Made by a program: the position numbers and the translations under genes
The notes under the pieces: model-generated
Databases searched by the model: none
The model's input: only the letters and a program-made list of their open reading frames with translations
What the model was told of the DNA's origin: nothing
Origin: Lyophyllum atratum
Lineage: Eukaryota > Basidiomycota > Agaricomycetes > Agaricales > Lyophyllaceae
Direction: 5' to 3'
Assembly (NCBI GenBank): GCA_014905825.1
Contig: JACGCN010000082.1
Location: 28,228 to 92,227, forward strand
Length of the DNA stretch: 64,000 nt
Shown: piece after piece, positions 33,612-44,923 of the stretch
Layout: the number at the start of each line of letters is the position of its first letter
Numbering within the stretch: the first letter of the stretch is position 1

Positions 33612-35802
33612 CTATGAGTCCAAAGGCGACAAGCTACCCTCCAGGCTCCTGTCGAAGTCCATGCTCTTCCCATTCTCATGCCTAGGAGGTGAAGGAGTAT
33701 AGTGATGTGTGCCGTTACCGTTGGTGTGGTCGCCGTGGCCATTTGGTTCCATCGTTGTTGTGCCGTTTGTCGATGGCTCCTCAGCGGTGTCAATCTGCAT
33801 CGCGTCAGGTATTGGCTCGACGGCATAAACCCAGAATTTGGATCGTTTTTTCCCCGCTATTTGCTCGAGAGCAATTTCAGTAGGCTTCAGAGCTGCTGCA
33901 CCAGATCTTTTGATCTTGAGACCATTCTGTACACCGTTTGTTGAGGCGGGACCTGCGTCGGCCGAGTTGGTACTCATCATACTGTCTTCTGTGCGCGCAC
34001 GCTTCGGTGGAGGCTCCATTTCAAACTGTGCCTCGGGCCCTCCGAGCCGCGTAGACCGTCGCTCTCCACGCCAGTGGCTCCACGAATCCGACGAAGATTC
34101 TCGTTTGCCATTGGCGTTCACTTTCGTGGCAGTCCGCGTTGAACGTCGACGTTCCCCACGAGAAGCTGCAGTGCGATGTCCACCAGTACCATTTGGCGCG
34201 TCACGGAAATTGAGGAAGTCTTCCTCATCGAACTCCTCGTCTTGTGCCTCTTCCTCCTGGTATGCGTATTCATCGGCATCATCCTGAGTTCCAAAATTAG
34301 TAAGTCAGCCGAATGGATCGACAAAAGATAGACATTGTGCATGCCTCGCTATCATAGGCGTTGCCGTATACGTAATCTGGTTTCTGGGTTTGCCGCCGGG
34401 TCCGTGTTTCGCGAATTTCCGTCTGAGCCAACAGCAACTTGCGGTGTTCGCGCTGCTCAATCCTCTTCCGCACTTTTGCCACGCGCTGAGGAAACAAAAA
34501 ATCATGGGTCAGTCAGCCGTCCTCGAACGAAGTTTTCAAAAGGCGAAAGGCATCTAGTTCCTGCTTGGCGATACAAAAAACGCGCCCGCAAAATAAATAT
34601 TATAACTCACCACTATTTCCGCATCAATGGCCTCGATTCGATTTTCAAGCGCGGCAATCAGACAAATATGAGCGTGTTCCAGTCTTGTTCGTTTTTGGCC
34701 TTTCTTGAGGTCAGGAGGTGCTGAAGCTTTCAGCTCCTCGATGAGATGTATGTACTCTTCCTTCGTCGACGAAACGGTCTGGAAGGTTGCCGTGATCTTC
34801 CAAGGGTTGGTCGACACAAAAACGCGTGGAGAATCTAACATAAACGAGAAGTCAATTATCAGCAATGTAACGCCGAGCGGCAATGACCGATGAAATGGGT
34901 TTCAGAGATGAGAACATAGATCCCCGTAAATACAAGCAAATAGGGGAGAAGGGATAAGGCAAGGTAGATGAACGTGCACGGACCATCTGCTACCCAAAAG
35001 CGCTTTCGATGAGAATCTTGTCCGATAGGAACCAACTGGAGGTTCTCTTGACTTTTCGGGTCAGAAGGATCTGGGGGTGCAGTCGCGGCGTCTTTTTTCT
35101 TGTGTTTATTCTGCGACACGCCCCACGCGCGATCGATGGAGGCCTTGACGTCTGCGTTATGGCTGAGCTGTAGTTCCACAAGCTGGCGGAGGATTTTGAG
35201 CTGAATACCGAGTGACAGGGAGTATTTCATGAATAATTAACCAGTAATCAAGAAGTCGTGACACGTACTTTGAAATCCCAGTCTGCGGTGAAGAAACCGC
35301 CCTCGAGACCCTCAAAGGGGTCCACGTTCATTTTCAGGTCTTCGTTCCAGAATGTCGTCCTCTCGGAAGCCTTGAAGTAGTCGGCGAGGACGGTGGCCAC
35401 AGTAGTGGACATTTGATCTGTGCTGGCACCACGCAGCAGGGTGTTAGTATCCCGCATAGACATGACAACGTGTGCGCATGCCCTCACCTCAAGTTACGCG
35501 TTTGTGGCTTGAGGTTGAGAATAAAGTGCTGGAGGACCTGGCCGACTATGTCGTTTGGCTCTCGCGACATTAGTGCCTCTTCCAAGCTAGACACGACACA
35601 CACCCCAGACGGATCCGTCAGATAACAAGCCAAGAAAGACCCCAGAAAAGACTCACTCCATGGGTGTCTGCAAGCCGTCAATCTTCCCCCGAAGGTTCGT
35701 GAATTTGCAGATGAAGGAGTAAACAAATAGTGTCTCCCAGCGACCTGAAGGATGAGTAGCATCGGACGGGGGACATATATGACCTTTTTGAGAAGTGGAC
35801 AT
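33612..35802 (-). CDS. WHIM-domain chromatin protein (fungal)
   Basis: Nuclear protein with the WHIM1/WHIM2 modules (WSTF-HB1-Itc1p-MBD9) found in subunits that link ISWI-type remodellers to DNA. The start MSTSQKGHICPPSDATHP at 35802 leads into a region reading SREPNDIVGQVLQHFILNLK. WHIM1-like helices follow: FFTADWDFKLKILRQLVELQ, LSHNADVKASIDRAWGVS. Then comes WHIM2-like LVPIGQDSHRKRFWVADDSP, which is typical. A coiled, Arg-rich segment (RVAKVRKRIEQREHRKLLLA) precedes a disordered, acidic C-terminus with KR clusters (RSTRLGG, PPPKRARTED). About six small introns; internal edges are approximate. No PHD or bromodomain is seen, so it is not a full Itc1/BAZ or RSF1. Complex membership is inferred. 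Confidence 0.72.
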
Positions 35803-36079
35803 GCTTGTCGCAAGAAACGCGACGAAAGTGCTTGCGGAGCAGTGAGCGTCACCTCCAGGTAGGGGAATTGCCACAATTGAATTTTAGGTGGAACAAATAT
35901 ATTACAATACATGACCCTTATTCAGACACGTTGTTCTACCCAGCTAAGCCCTGAATAACCCTGCCCCTTTGTGGTCATACCGTACAGCTATACTGATAAC
36001 CGCATGGTGAAGAACAGGAAACCAAATTCCAGAGGCGACGCGCATGGACACGGTAAAGGCGAGACAACAAGGGCAGGTC

Positions 36080-36639
36080 TTATCCCGGTCCGACCTAGTT
36101 TTACGATGCGTGAGTTGAGACATCAGCTATTGCGGAACGTGCCCAATTACCTTTGGGATGTCGTGGTGCTCGCTGAGTGACTCCAGATGGGCATTAAACT
36201 CGTTTACCCGGTCTTTATGCGTCTTGTTAGCCAGCTTAGCCACGCGTTCCGCAAGCTAGACAATGAAAGTTGAAAGAAGAAACATTCGCCGGTTTAATAA
36301 CGGAGTAAACATACCCTGCGCTTCTGCACCTCTTCAAACCGTTTCTCGGCTTCTGTCTTCCTCGAGGGACTGTTGCTTGGAGCAGGAGAGTTGGTACCAC
36401 TGCCGGATGGCGAGTTGCTGCTCTCGCCTTCGCGAAACAAGAGATTCTTCACTTTTTCACGTTCTGCATCCTTCTCAGAGTCAGCTTTGGATTTGGACTT
36501 CTTCTTCTTCCTTTTGCCGCAATGTCAACTAGTGCAAGATTGAAGCGTACTAATGTACTCACTTTTTGACAATCCCGCCCTCGACCACCCCGCCTTTCAG
36601 CTTGAGGGAGCCGCCAGGGCGTATGTCGTAATCCGACAT
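36080..36639 (-). CDS. FAM32A-like nuclear protein (DUF1754)
   Basis: Small conserved eukaryotic protein; human FAM32A is a late spliceosome-associated factor. The N-terminus MSDYDIRPGGSLKLKGG, VVEGGIVKKKKKKSKSK is the family hallmark, joined across an intron near 36511-36562. A middle region rich in Ser/Pro and Lys (NSPAPSNSPSRKTEAEKRFE) is followed by the conserved C-terminus VQKRRLAERVAKLANKTHKD, RVNEFNAHLESLSEHHDIPK and VGPG-stop. In the human protein the same end reads DIPKVSW. The last intron (about 36097-36152) precedes the final four codons. Divergent from the TMEM115-like gene over 165 bp. Confidence 0.85.
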
Positions 36640-36804
36640 GGATTCAAGTGAAGAAAGTGGTGGAAGTTGGGAGAGAAATGATCTAGCTGTAAAAGGAATT
36701 TCCGCACGTGCCCTGACTACGCAAAGCTGAACATCTGAGCTTGCACGCATCCTCCTCCGTCCTCCTCCTAACCCGTTTTTGGTTATCCTCGGCGACGGCT
36801 CCCA

Positions 36805-38131
36805 ATGGCCGTGCTGTCATCTCCTCTAGTTCTGATACAGTCGATACCTCCCGTAACCCGCGGTTTTACTCTCGCCACCATCGTTTTCTCGGGTCTATAT
36901 GGCTGGTTATGTTTGAAAGGTCTGGGAACGGAAGCAGCGCAATATATGACTGTGGTCCCCGGGTCAGCCTTATTCTACCCATGGACGCTGGTCACTTCCA
37001 TGTTCGTTGAAACGACGCTACTCGAGGTGTGTTAATGTTGGTCTTGCTTCGTCATACCATCTTCTAACACTATCTTAGTTCCTTGCATCTATGATATTTG
37101 TGCCTGCGTCGCTTAAATACCTAGAACGACTATGGGGAAGCATAGAGGTCCTCAAATTCATTGTGGTGTCTGTCGGCGCTTCGAACGTTATCGCCTTTGC
37201 CTTCAACTGGATCGAATATGTTGTCCTGAGAAATGATCTCTTCCTGTGCGTCCAGTCGATTCCAATGTATCACCCTCTTCTAAATGTTGAATTCAGGTAT
37301 GGAATGCAGTACCATGGACAAATGGCGCTGCAGACAGCCATCCTGGTCGCTTTCACGCAGATTATTCCCGAACATCAAGTTCAAGTATTTGGTTTTCTCA
37401 AGGCCCGAGTTAAGGTCGGTTCAGTAAAGCCTATATTTTCTAATGCGTCACTTAACTCACCTTAGACCTTGCCCATGGCGTATCTCACGGTGTCTACCGT
37501 TCTGTGCTTCGTTGGTTTCCAATGCCCTTGGATTATCATACAATTTGGCTGGTTCGTTGGTTGGATATATCTCCGATTCTATAAAAAGAATAGTGGTGAG
37601 TCGGTGGGTGGAGTCGATACGTATGGTGATCGAAGCGAAACCTTTTCGCTCATATCATGGTTCCCTCCATTCATGCAGTAAGTTTGGCACCCTTCTGTCG
37701 ACACGTCTTTTCACTGCTTCTGTGCCTGACAGTAAACCTTTGACTCTCCTGGGCAACCTCGTGTTCAATCTGGCAACGCGCTTCCATCTCATCCCTGCAT
37801 CAAGCGGCGACGTCGAAATTGGATCCTACAGCCAAGTTCCAGGAACTGCACGGGCAGAAGCAGAGCGGCGAAGGTAAGTTGGACGCATGCAAAGGTGTAG
37901 CTTTGGAACTCACGATAAAGTAGAGCGATGGCATTGAAAGCCCTCGACCAACGCCTTGCCAACTCATCGTCCCCCGTGGGTTCACATAATCCAGCCACAC
38001 CTTCACACATCCCTCGACCTCCTCCACAGGCAGCCACAGCGCCTGCGAACTCCTCGCCACTTGAGCGACAAAAGTCTGCGAGTGACGCAGACACTTCAGA
38101 CTTGAAGGGCAAAACTGCCGAGAATCGGTAG
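36805..38131 (+). CDS. TMEM115-like rhomboid-fold Golgi membrane protein
   Basis: Multi-span membrane protein of the TMEM115/DUF1751 family, catalytically dead rhomboid-related proteins of the Golgi. Start at 36805 (MAVLSSPLVLIQSIPPVTRG). Hydrophobic segments are visible at GFTLATIVFSGLYGWLCL, SALFYPWTLVTSMFVETTLL, FIVVSVGASNVIAFAFNW, MALQTAILVAFTQIIPEH and TLPMAYLTVSTVLCFVGFQC. The motif FYPWTL and the MQYHGQMALQ stretch are the family's best-conserved spots. A hydrophilic tail (ALKALDQRLANSSSP, then Pro/Ser-rich) faces the cytosol. Exons: 36805-37026 approx., 37079 on, with four further introns. I do not see Ser/His catalytic residues of an active rhomboid. Confidence 0.8.
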
Positions 38132-38354
38132 TGCGGTTGTTGATCTCTGCGTTCTGTATATCCCTCGAGTCTCTTACATACGATAGCTTGTTATCTTAAT
38201 GACACTTCTCATGTTGTTTAGACCGCATCTACATGACTTGCTTTCCACAATTCTATTACTTCCGCCTGGAGATCTTGACGCGTTGATTATGTAATGGGAT
38301 TATTCTGTTTTGGGATGATGTACTCGAGGACTGTCACATAACTTGCTGAGTCTC

Positions 38355-41300
38355 ATGTCTCGACATTCGTCGGCTCTGTCGGTCAGCTTCTCAGCGCCAG
38401 CAATTGGGAATGGCCATATCACTCTCCCAGATGTCTCTGAGAAACAGTCGACCCGAGGAAACCGTTCTCTCTCCATGTCCACCTCGAAACTCCCTGTAGT
38501 CGATGACAGTCAAGGTGCCGACATGGATCCAGATGAGTTGTTTGAAAAGCATACTGTTTCTGAGGTGAAATTCGTGCAGCAGCGTTTGAGGTAAGTCGGT
38601 CTCGGTCTACTTAATGGTATACTTTATGACGTGTTTGCACATTTAGAGCGGATGCCGATGCGAAGCAGGAAGAACTCCGTCTCATGGTTGGGTGCGTGGT
38701 GTTGTCCGGGAATATATACAGCTTTTTGAGGTCAGACTATGAAAGCGTAGAGAACGCTACCGCGACCTTCTGCAAGCTTCGACCTCCATAATTGCCATCG
38801 GAAAGTCCTCCAGCCGCGTCAAGCAAGCCTTGGAGGAAACAAAGGATGCTATACTCTCTCAGGAAGAGCCTCCATTACCTCAACGACCATCTTTGAAAAA
38901 CGACAATGGTAAGTTTTCTCTTGATCACCTTGGTGCCTCACTCACCCCTTGATATAGACGCGCATCTCCATACTCTGCAATTACTCTCGGCGCACATGAA
39001 ACTACTTTTAGACGCGCCTGAACATCTATGGCGTCTTATTGAACGAAAGAAGTACTTCCCGGCTGCTTGGCTATTTCTTTTGGCGCGAGTCGTGCATCGG
39101 GGTCTAGTCCGGGATGACGAGCAAGACGAAGGAACGTGGAGGAGTCAAGGAGTCAACGTCATGGTGCGTAACTATGACTTACTGTTCATTGCTCAAACAG
39201 AATATGTGCTTTTAGGAGGAATTTCCGTTGGTCCAACGGCAATGGGAAGCTGTTTCGCAATTCCGTTCTCAAATCATCCACAAAGCAACGTTGTCATTAC
39301 GGGAATACAATGCATCTGTCGAGGTAATACTCGTCTGTGCTTATGCGACATGGGTCTAATCATAAATAGGACACATGCGCAACACTACTTACACTACACC
39401 TCCTCGACTCGCGGCCGTTAACCGAGGCGCTGACTGTTTTTCTCGCGCAGCGGTCGAAAACCCTCCATACCATGCTGTCCTGGAAACACGAAGCCGACTC
39501 ACCCACGTCGCACACGAAGCAAATGAACGGTTACGCTCATGACAAAGGACAGCCGGAAGCCGCGTCACAGGGGTTGTCTACGGTCAACCAAGTCAGAGAG
39601 GCCACCCATTCGGCTCTGGATACGATTTCCGAAACCGTCAAGGCTGCTCAGAGTATTTTCCAGGAAGAGAGCCCTTCCCACCCTTCTTTGATACGGCGGG
39701 TTCTAGAATGCATCCAATCCGACGCTCCCAATGCTACAGAAACGACTCAAGCACTTCCTACCGAACTCTACCTCACCACGCCAACACTGCTAACGACTCT
39801 GCCCTCTTCAACACATTTCCTACTACTTCCTCCAAACCTTAGATCATACAAGCCCTATGTCGACCTCACCTCCCCCTCATCTTCCATCCAGCATTCGCAG
39901 TTCGCGCAGAAGATGGACGACTGGTTCCAAAAGTCTAGTTCAAGTCTGCAGATGTCTGTAACGAGATGGTTCGCTGATCTCCAGAGCGTCAAGGAAGTAT
40001 GGAGCGTCAGATCATCAACGAGACGGTGGCTCTCGACTTCTGGGCTCTCCGATGACAAGAGCAGCCAAATGACCGGTGTCCTCGACGAACTATGTCGACA
40101 TAGAGTGATAGAGATTTGGAAACGGAAGCTTGCTGGAAGTTTAGAGTCCTTTGGCGAACGGCTGGACTCTACGTTATCATCATTAAATGAGGGGTCCAAG
40201 ACCCAACGGAAGCGTAGGCTCTGTCTCGCACAAGTCCTAACCTTGGTACTGACACATAGCTCTAGAAACATCCCCCGTAGACTTTTTGTTCCAAGCCCCA
40301 CCACTCCCAACACTCTCCCAGACAGGCCTAGGACCAGTCAATGCCTCGCTCCAGAAATACAGGGCCTCTCTGCGACGACAGCTCGTTGGTCGGACGTCGT
40401 TGCTTGACGACGTTCTTGCAACACTTGAGAGTTGTGCCCGGACGATTCGTAAGGACCTTGCGCATGTCATGGCTGGCGGTGATGAGACACGGTTGGTCTT
40501 GGTGATTCCTCCCTATCAAGTTCTATTCACACTCTTTCCACAGCGAGCTGGTCGAACAGCTGGAGAAGACGTATAAACCTGATGCTGACGCACTTTGCGC
40601 CAAAGTCATCGATAAGCTGGAGACTGCGGCCAACCCTCCTTCCCGTGAGTTGTTCGCCTTGCTTACATATGTTCTGGTCCTCACCAATATTTAGCTCCCA
40701 CTACAGATGGCCTCGTATTCCTAGCTCACGTCTCCGATGAACTGTCATCATCGTCCCTATTCATTTCCGAGATTGGCTGTCAGCCATCTGTGATGGAAGG
40801 TGACTTCCAATCCACCAGCAGCGCTGCCCCTATCTCACCATGACTTGTAGATTTCCGTGAAAAGACCGTCGCACTCCACGACCATGTTATTGGTCATTGG
40901 CGGACACATACGGTCTCTCGGATTGTGCGCGAACAGCGTCTTGCCTTCCGTCCCATCCACCATGTCCACAAAAGTAAGTTCCACACCTCTCAAAAGATTT
41001 CAGGAGACTAAGGGAACATTTAGACTCCTTGAAACCCTCTGGTCCTTCGTCAGACCTCGTACAGTCTTTGCTCTCGCTATCCAACTCGATTCAAGAACTC
41101 GGGGTTTCTCCAGACCAGTTGAGGCAGCGGTCTCTCGTCCAAGAGACTCTGACTCAGTTTATTGCGGATTTTACTGGCGACGGGTGGGACTGGGATAGTG
41201 TCCAGTCACTGCATGATGTGGCTTTCCTGAAGAAACTCGCAGCCGTGCAAGGCGAGGGATGTAGTGATCTTCCGAGCATACTCGAGGGGCGACTCAAAGA

Positions 41301-41595
41301 GAATGTCAGTCCCATATTATGATTACTCTAAACGTTGCTCATTCTCTAACAGCTTCCGGCTGATCTGAACCTGGAAGACTTGCACAGAAGTGCATCAGAT
41401 TCCCTTGCACGGATGCAAACACTGTTCGCGACACTTCTCCCCCAGCACCCCCCGATACCCCTGTCAGATTCTGCGGACAAGTTCTCGGTGCTCTTGCCGT
41501 TTGGGATCCCTCCGTTGGACCAACAGTTCCAGCCTGCCGTCGAGCTTGCAAAACCAACGTCGAGATTTGGTTTATTGCTGGTTGGGGGCGCATAG
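38355..41595 (+). CDS. COG1: Conserved oligomeric Golgi complex subunit 1
   Basis: COG complex lobe-A subunit that tethers retrograde vesicles at the Golgi. The start at 38355 reads MSRHSSALSVSFSAPAIGNG; a Ser-rich lead precedes the Vps51/COG1 helix MDPDELFEKHTVSEVKFVQQ, RLRADADAKQEELRLMVGER and YRDLLQASTSIIAIGKSSSR. After that come helical segments typical of CATCHR proteins: LSAHMKLLLDAPEHLWRLIE, KKYFPAAWLFLLARVVHRGL, and TLHLLDSRPLTEAL across introns. The middle has WFQKSSSSLQMSVTRWFADL. The end is IPPLDQQFQPAVELAKPTSR followed by FGLLLVGGA and TAG at 41593-41595. About ten introns; several internal edges are approximate. The last plus-strand gene before a strand switch to SEC61 gamma. Confidence 0.85.
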
Positions 41596-41736
41596 ATATC
41601 ACTATATAGATGTTCCTGCGGATTATTACAATAGGCCTAATATTACACTGGGATTGCGAGAGTGACTCTGGACTGAGTTGGGACCGTCATCGTGTCCTAC
41701 AGGGACGCGACTTGAGGGAACACACAGTCGTTCATC

Positions 41737-42257
41737 TTACGCGGATTTCTGCTTCAAGCGAGGTTGGATAGGAAAGCCCATCGAATATATAGCTCCGCTC
41801 TCGTACATGCCGCCCTGGTAAGAATAAATAAATCGACCACCCTATGCTCCTCCGCTGGAAGTCCATGAGTAAAGGCTCTGGTATAGAAGGGGAATGCACA
41901 TACACAAGGATGTTATTTCTAGGAAGCAAGAAATGTCAGGGCTAGTCAGGAGGACGATGATGCATAGAGACACACATTGGGATGTGAATGAGCTTCACAA
42001 AGTAGCCAATGAAACCCATAACTCCAAAACCGATGGCGACAGCCTTCGATATTTGCATGAATTCTATGGAACAGATGAGATGCAACACTAGGAATACGGA
42101 AAGGATACAAACCCGTCGGAGAGGGTTTTGTGCAGCGGGTGAGGAACTGTGGACACGTCAGTGGGTGAAATTGGGCAGCCTGGTTGAGGCATACCTGGTT
42201 GCCGTCCCGGATGAACTGCTGAGGGATTTCGATGAATTCACGAATTTTGTCGGACAT
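41737..42257 (-). CDS. SEC61G: Sec61 gamma subunit (Sss1) of the ER translocon
   Basis: Single-helix, tail-anchored subunit of the Sec61 protein-conducting channel. The ATG at 42257 gives [20 protein letters not shown]. After an intron comes [20 protein letters not shown], then [24 protein letters not shown], which is the family sequence throughout. The 3' end is uncertain. After NNIL the usual ending is VGG or VGGA. Here the next in-frame splice gives [13 protein letters not shown] plus a short tail to a TAA at 41737 (donor GTGTAT), whereas the obvious GTATGT donor shifts the frame and gives a different tail. SEC61 is one of the genes regularly linked to the A locus. Shares a ~205-bp divergent promoter with the PPR gene. 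Confidence 0.88.
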
Positions 42258-42462
42258 GGTGATTGGGGGAAGAGGGATGCTTGCTCGCTGGCAATATTGA
42301 GAGTGATCGGCGACGTGTTTCTGTTTCTCACGGCCCGAAAGCGACACGTCTGGTTTTTCCAAGCGAGCATCGTCAATTTTTGGACGTGGAAGGAGGTCAG
42401 TGCACTGTCGAAAATCAGTTCTTGAGTCGTACTGAATGTGTTGCAGTATCGTCCACGCATGA

Positions 42463-44736
42463 ATGTCCTTCAGCAGTGGTCTGACACGACTTGCCGCACT
42501 TCGCAATCTCACCCGCGTCGTCCACCATGCCCCCAGGACTCTTGCCTTGCGCGCAAACTCAACCGTAGCCCATGACGTTGGTGTTATCAGCTCTACTCTT
42601 GTACAGAGGCTTCATTCGAGGAACCCCATCTCTGCAATTCATACCTACTATCCTGCGCTGGTGGCAGAGCTCCAGAAAACCGCCACCACCTCGTCGAGCA
42701 AGCCTCCGCCTTCCCTTACTTACCCACAACTTGTGACACTTCTGGATGTGCTCGCAACATCGGGGCGACCCGCGGACTTGCAGCGCATTGAGGAGATACT
42801 CCATGACATGCCAACTATGTTCGGCTTCGAAGTCACTATCGATATCCATACCGTCATCATCCGTGGCCTCATTAAATACGGGAACGATCACACCATACAC
42901 CGCTGGCTTCTCAGCATGCCTTCGCGGCCCGTGCCATTCACGCCAACCCTCGAGCAGTTTCACATGTTCCTGGAAGCTTGTCTCGAACTCTCGCCGTTCA
43001 AGTTCATACGCCATGCTATACGAACCATGCGTCAAACGGGTTGCAAGCCCACAAACGAGACCTTCAAGTATCTTATTCACTCGCGTTGGGACGTAGCTAC
43101 GCAGGAACAGAAGGTCCCGCATGTCGCGGTGTTCTCTTCTATCCTTGACGACATGAAGATACAAAACGCGCGGTACGATGCCTCCATCGAGAATCTGCTC
43201 TACCAGAATTATACCGACCGAGGATTCGTGAAGTGGGCCGAGGAAATCAAAGCGGAATATCGTACTCGTTTTCTTGACGTCCAGACTCTCCAGAAGACAC
43301 AGGAAATAGAGTGGAATTCCGAGTTGTCTCGAACAGCACAGTCCCAAGGGGTCAACGCAGCGATTGCACTGTTCTCCAAAGAGATGAAGCCGCAAGGATG
43401 TGCGCCATCTCCTGAAGTCTTCCGAGCGATCCTGAGGCACTCTAGGACTATTGATGACATCCGAACCATGGAGAAGGAATTCGCCCTACCACTCACCGTT
43501 GATCATTGGTCAATTGTGATCACAAACTGTGTGAGGGCAGGAAAGATCGCAGATGCGCTCTCAATTTACGAAGACTCGAAGACGGCAGGTGTCGTGCCTG
43601 ACGCCGCACTGGTTCACCCCTTGCTCAGAGCATTGTGCCAAACCGCAGTGAAACCGCCGACCGACGAATCTCTGGATAACGCTCTCGCGATATACCGCGA
43701 CTTGGCCGAGGTCGCCTCTCCTTCATCAACGCCCAAAGAAACGTACAACGAACATTCCGTCGGCCCTGATGCAGGCATTTACCAGACCTTGCTTCGAGGT
43801 CTCGCGTCTTCATCGAACCTTGAAAAGTACTTCCCTATAGCCAAGAGCCTATTGGACGACATGGAGACCCATAAGATATCCATGACCGATAGTTTCGTTG
43901 CTAGCTCCATCATTGTCCTATTCATGCGCCGCGCTGAAACCCTCTCCGACGCCCTCGACGTGTACTACGGTCTCCGCTCCTCCCTCGACGAGAAAGGCTA
44001 CGCAATCGTGCTAAACGCATTCTGCAAACTCTCCTTCGGCGACGAGCTGCACATTCCTTCGCTCTCCAGCTACTTCGAGATCGTAAAAGACATGCGACGC
44101 GCCGGTCTCGAGATCACAATCGAAGTATACACCATCCTCCTCCACCACCTCGCCGCCACCGCCACCAAACTGCGCAACCCAGCCGTACAAGCCCCTGCTG
44201 CCCTCCGCGACCAGCTGGTCGGGACCACGCGTCGCGTGCACGATTTCCTGACCCTGGATGCGGCTGTTTCACCGGACGAGCAGGTGTGGAATCAGCTCAT
44301 GGACACCTACCAGCGCCTAGGCTGCTTTGGCGACGCCTACAGGGTGTGGGACACGATGTACCTCTCAGGACGCTTCAACCACGTCAGTGTGAGCATCATT
44401 CTCGACGCGTGCGGGTACGCTGGTGGGTGGCAGGCCGCGAAGAAGATCACGACGCAGTTGTTCAGGGATCGCTTCTCGTTCAACTTGCACAACTGGAACA
44501 CGTGGATCGAATGTCTGTGTCGCCTGCGGCGCATGAATGATGCGCTAAAGGTGGTATGCTTGGAGATGGGGAAAAACGAAAACACGGTCGTGCCTGACAT
44601 AGAGACTGCCCGGATTCTGATCAAGTTCGCGCGGAGGGATAACCAAGAGGCGATCGTGCTAGAGCGGCTTAAGCGCTACTTGCCTGAGTTGTGGACATTG
44701 CTGCCAGAGGATTTGCGCGCGGGAGCCGTAGAATAA
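42463..44736 (+). CDS. Mitochondrial pentatricopeptide-repeat protein
   Basis: Single-exon frame of 757 residues from ATG 42463. The N-terminus MSFSSGLTRLAALRNLTRVV, HHAPRTLALRANSTVAHDVG is Arg/Ser/Ala-rich and free of acids, a good mitochondrial presequence. The body is alpha-helical with PPR-type units, e.g. TLEQFHMFLEACLELSPFKF, IRHAIRTMRQTGCKPTNETF, WSIVITNCVRAGKIADALSI, YEDSKTAGVVPDAALVHPLL, and WNQLMDTYQRLGCFGDAYRV. Such proteins bind organelle RNA and act in mitochondrial RNA stability or translation; I cannot assign a specific target. Unlike its neighbours it has no introns. It is convergent with glycine dehydrogenase, the stop codons being ~190 bp apart. Confidence 0.83.
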   Translation: MSFSSGLTRLAALRNLTRVVHHAPRTLALRANSTVAHDVGVISSTLVQRLHSRNPISAIHTYYPALVAELQKTATTSSSKPPPSLTYPQLVTLLDVLATSGRPADLQRIEEILHDMPTMFGFEVTIDIHTVIIRGLIKYGNDHTIHRWLLSMPSRPVPFTPTLEQFHMFLEACLELSPFKFIRHAIRTMRQTGCKPTNETFKYLIHSRWDVATQEQKVPHVAVFSSILDDMKIQNARYDASIENLLYQNYTDRGFVKWAEEIKAEYRTRFLDVQTLQKTQEIEWNSELSRTAQSQGVNAAIALFSKEMKPQGCAPSPEVFRAILRHSRTIDDIRTMEKEFALPLTVDHWSIVITNCVRAGKIADALSIYEDSKTAGVVPDAALVHPLLRALCQTAVKPPTDESLDNALAIYRDLAEVASPSSTPKETYNEHSVGPDAGIYQTLLRGLASSSNLEKYFPIAKSLLDDMETHKISMTDSFVASSIIVLFMRRAETLSDALDVYYGLRSSLDEKGYAIVLNAFCKLSFGDELHIPSLSSYFEIVKDMRRAGLEITIEVYTILLHHLAATATKLRNPAVQAPAALRDQLVGTTRRVHDFLTLDAAVSPDEQVWNQLMDTYQRLGCFGDAYRVWDTMYLSGRFNHVSVSIILDACGYAGGWQAAKKITTQLFRDRFSFNLHNWNTWIECLCRLRRMNDALKVVCLEMGKNENTVVPDIETARILIKFARRDNQEAIVLERLKRYLPELWTLLPEDLRAGAVE

Positions 44737-44923
44737 TGTATTTTATATTCTATCTAACCAATCTATTGCCTTCGGGATGCGGATGATGTGTATGTATGTA
44801 TGTAATGAATATGGTTGAGGTTGAATATGATACACAGGCGCGTGGTTGAGCAGTGCGCGGTGGCTGGGCGAGGCCGTCTAGGGGAATAGAGTGCCCGGAA
44901 GATGATAAATTACTTAAATGGTC

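Noticed and set aside
36805..38131. TMEM115-like gene as the beta-flanking gene of the A locus
   Set aside because: It lies on the far side of MIP, not across the HD genes, and its sequence is clearly TMEM115-type; I could not confirm identity with beta-fg from memory.
42559..43440. 293-codon antisense frame opposite the PPR gene
   Set aside because: Lies entirely within a coding frame with clear PPR units; typical codon-bias shadow.
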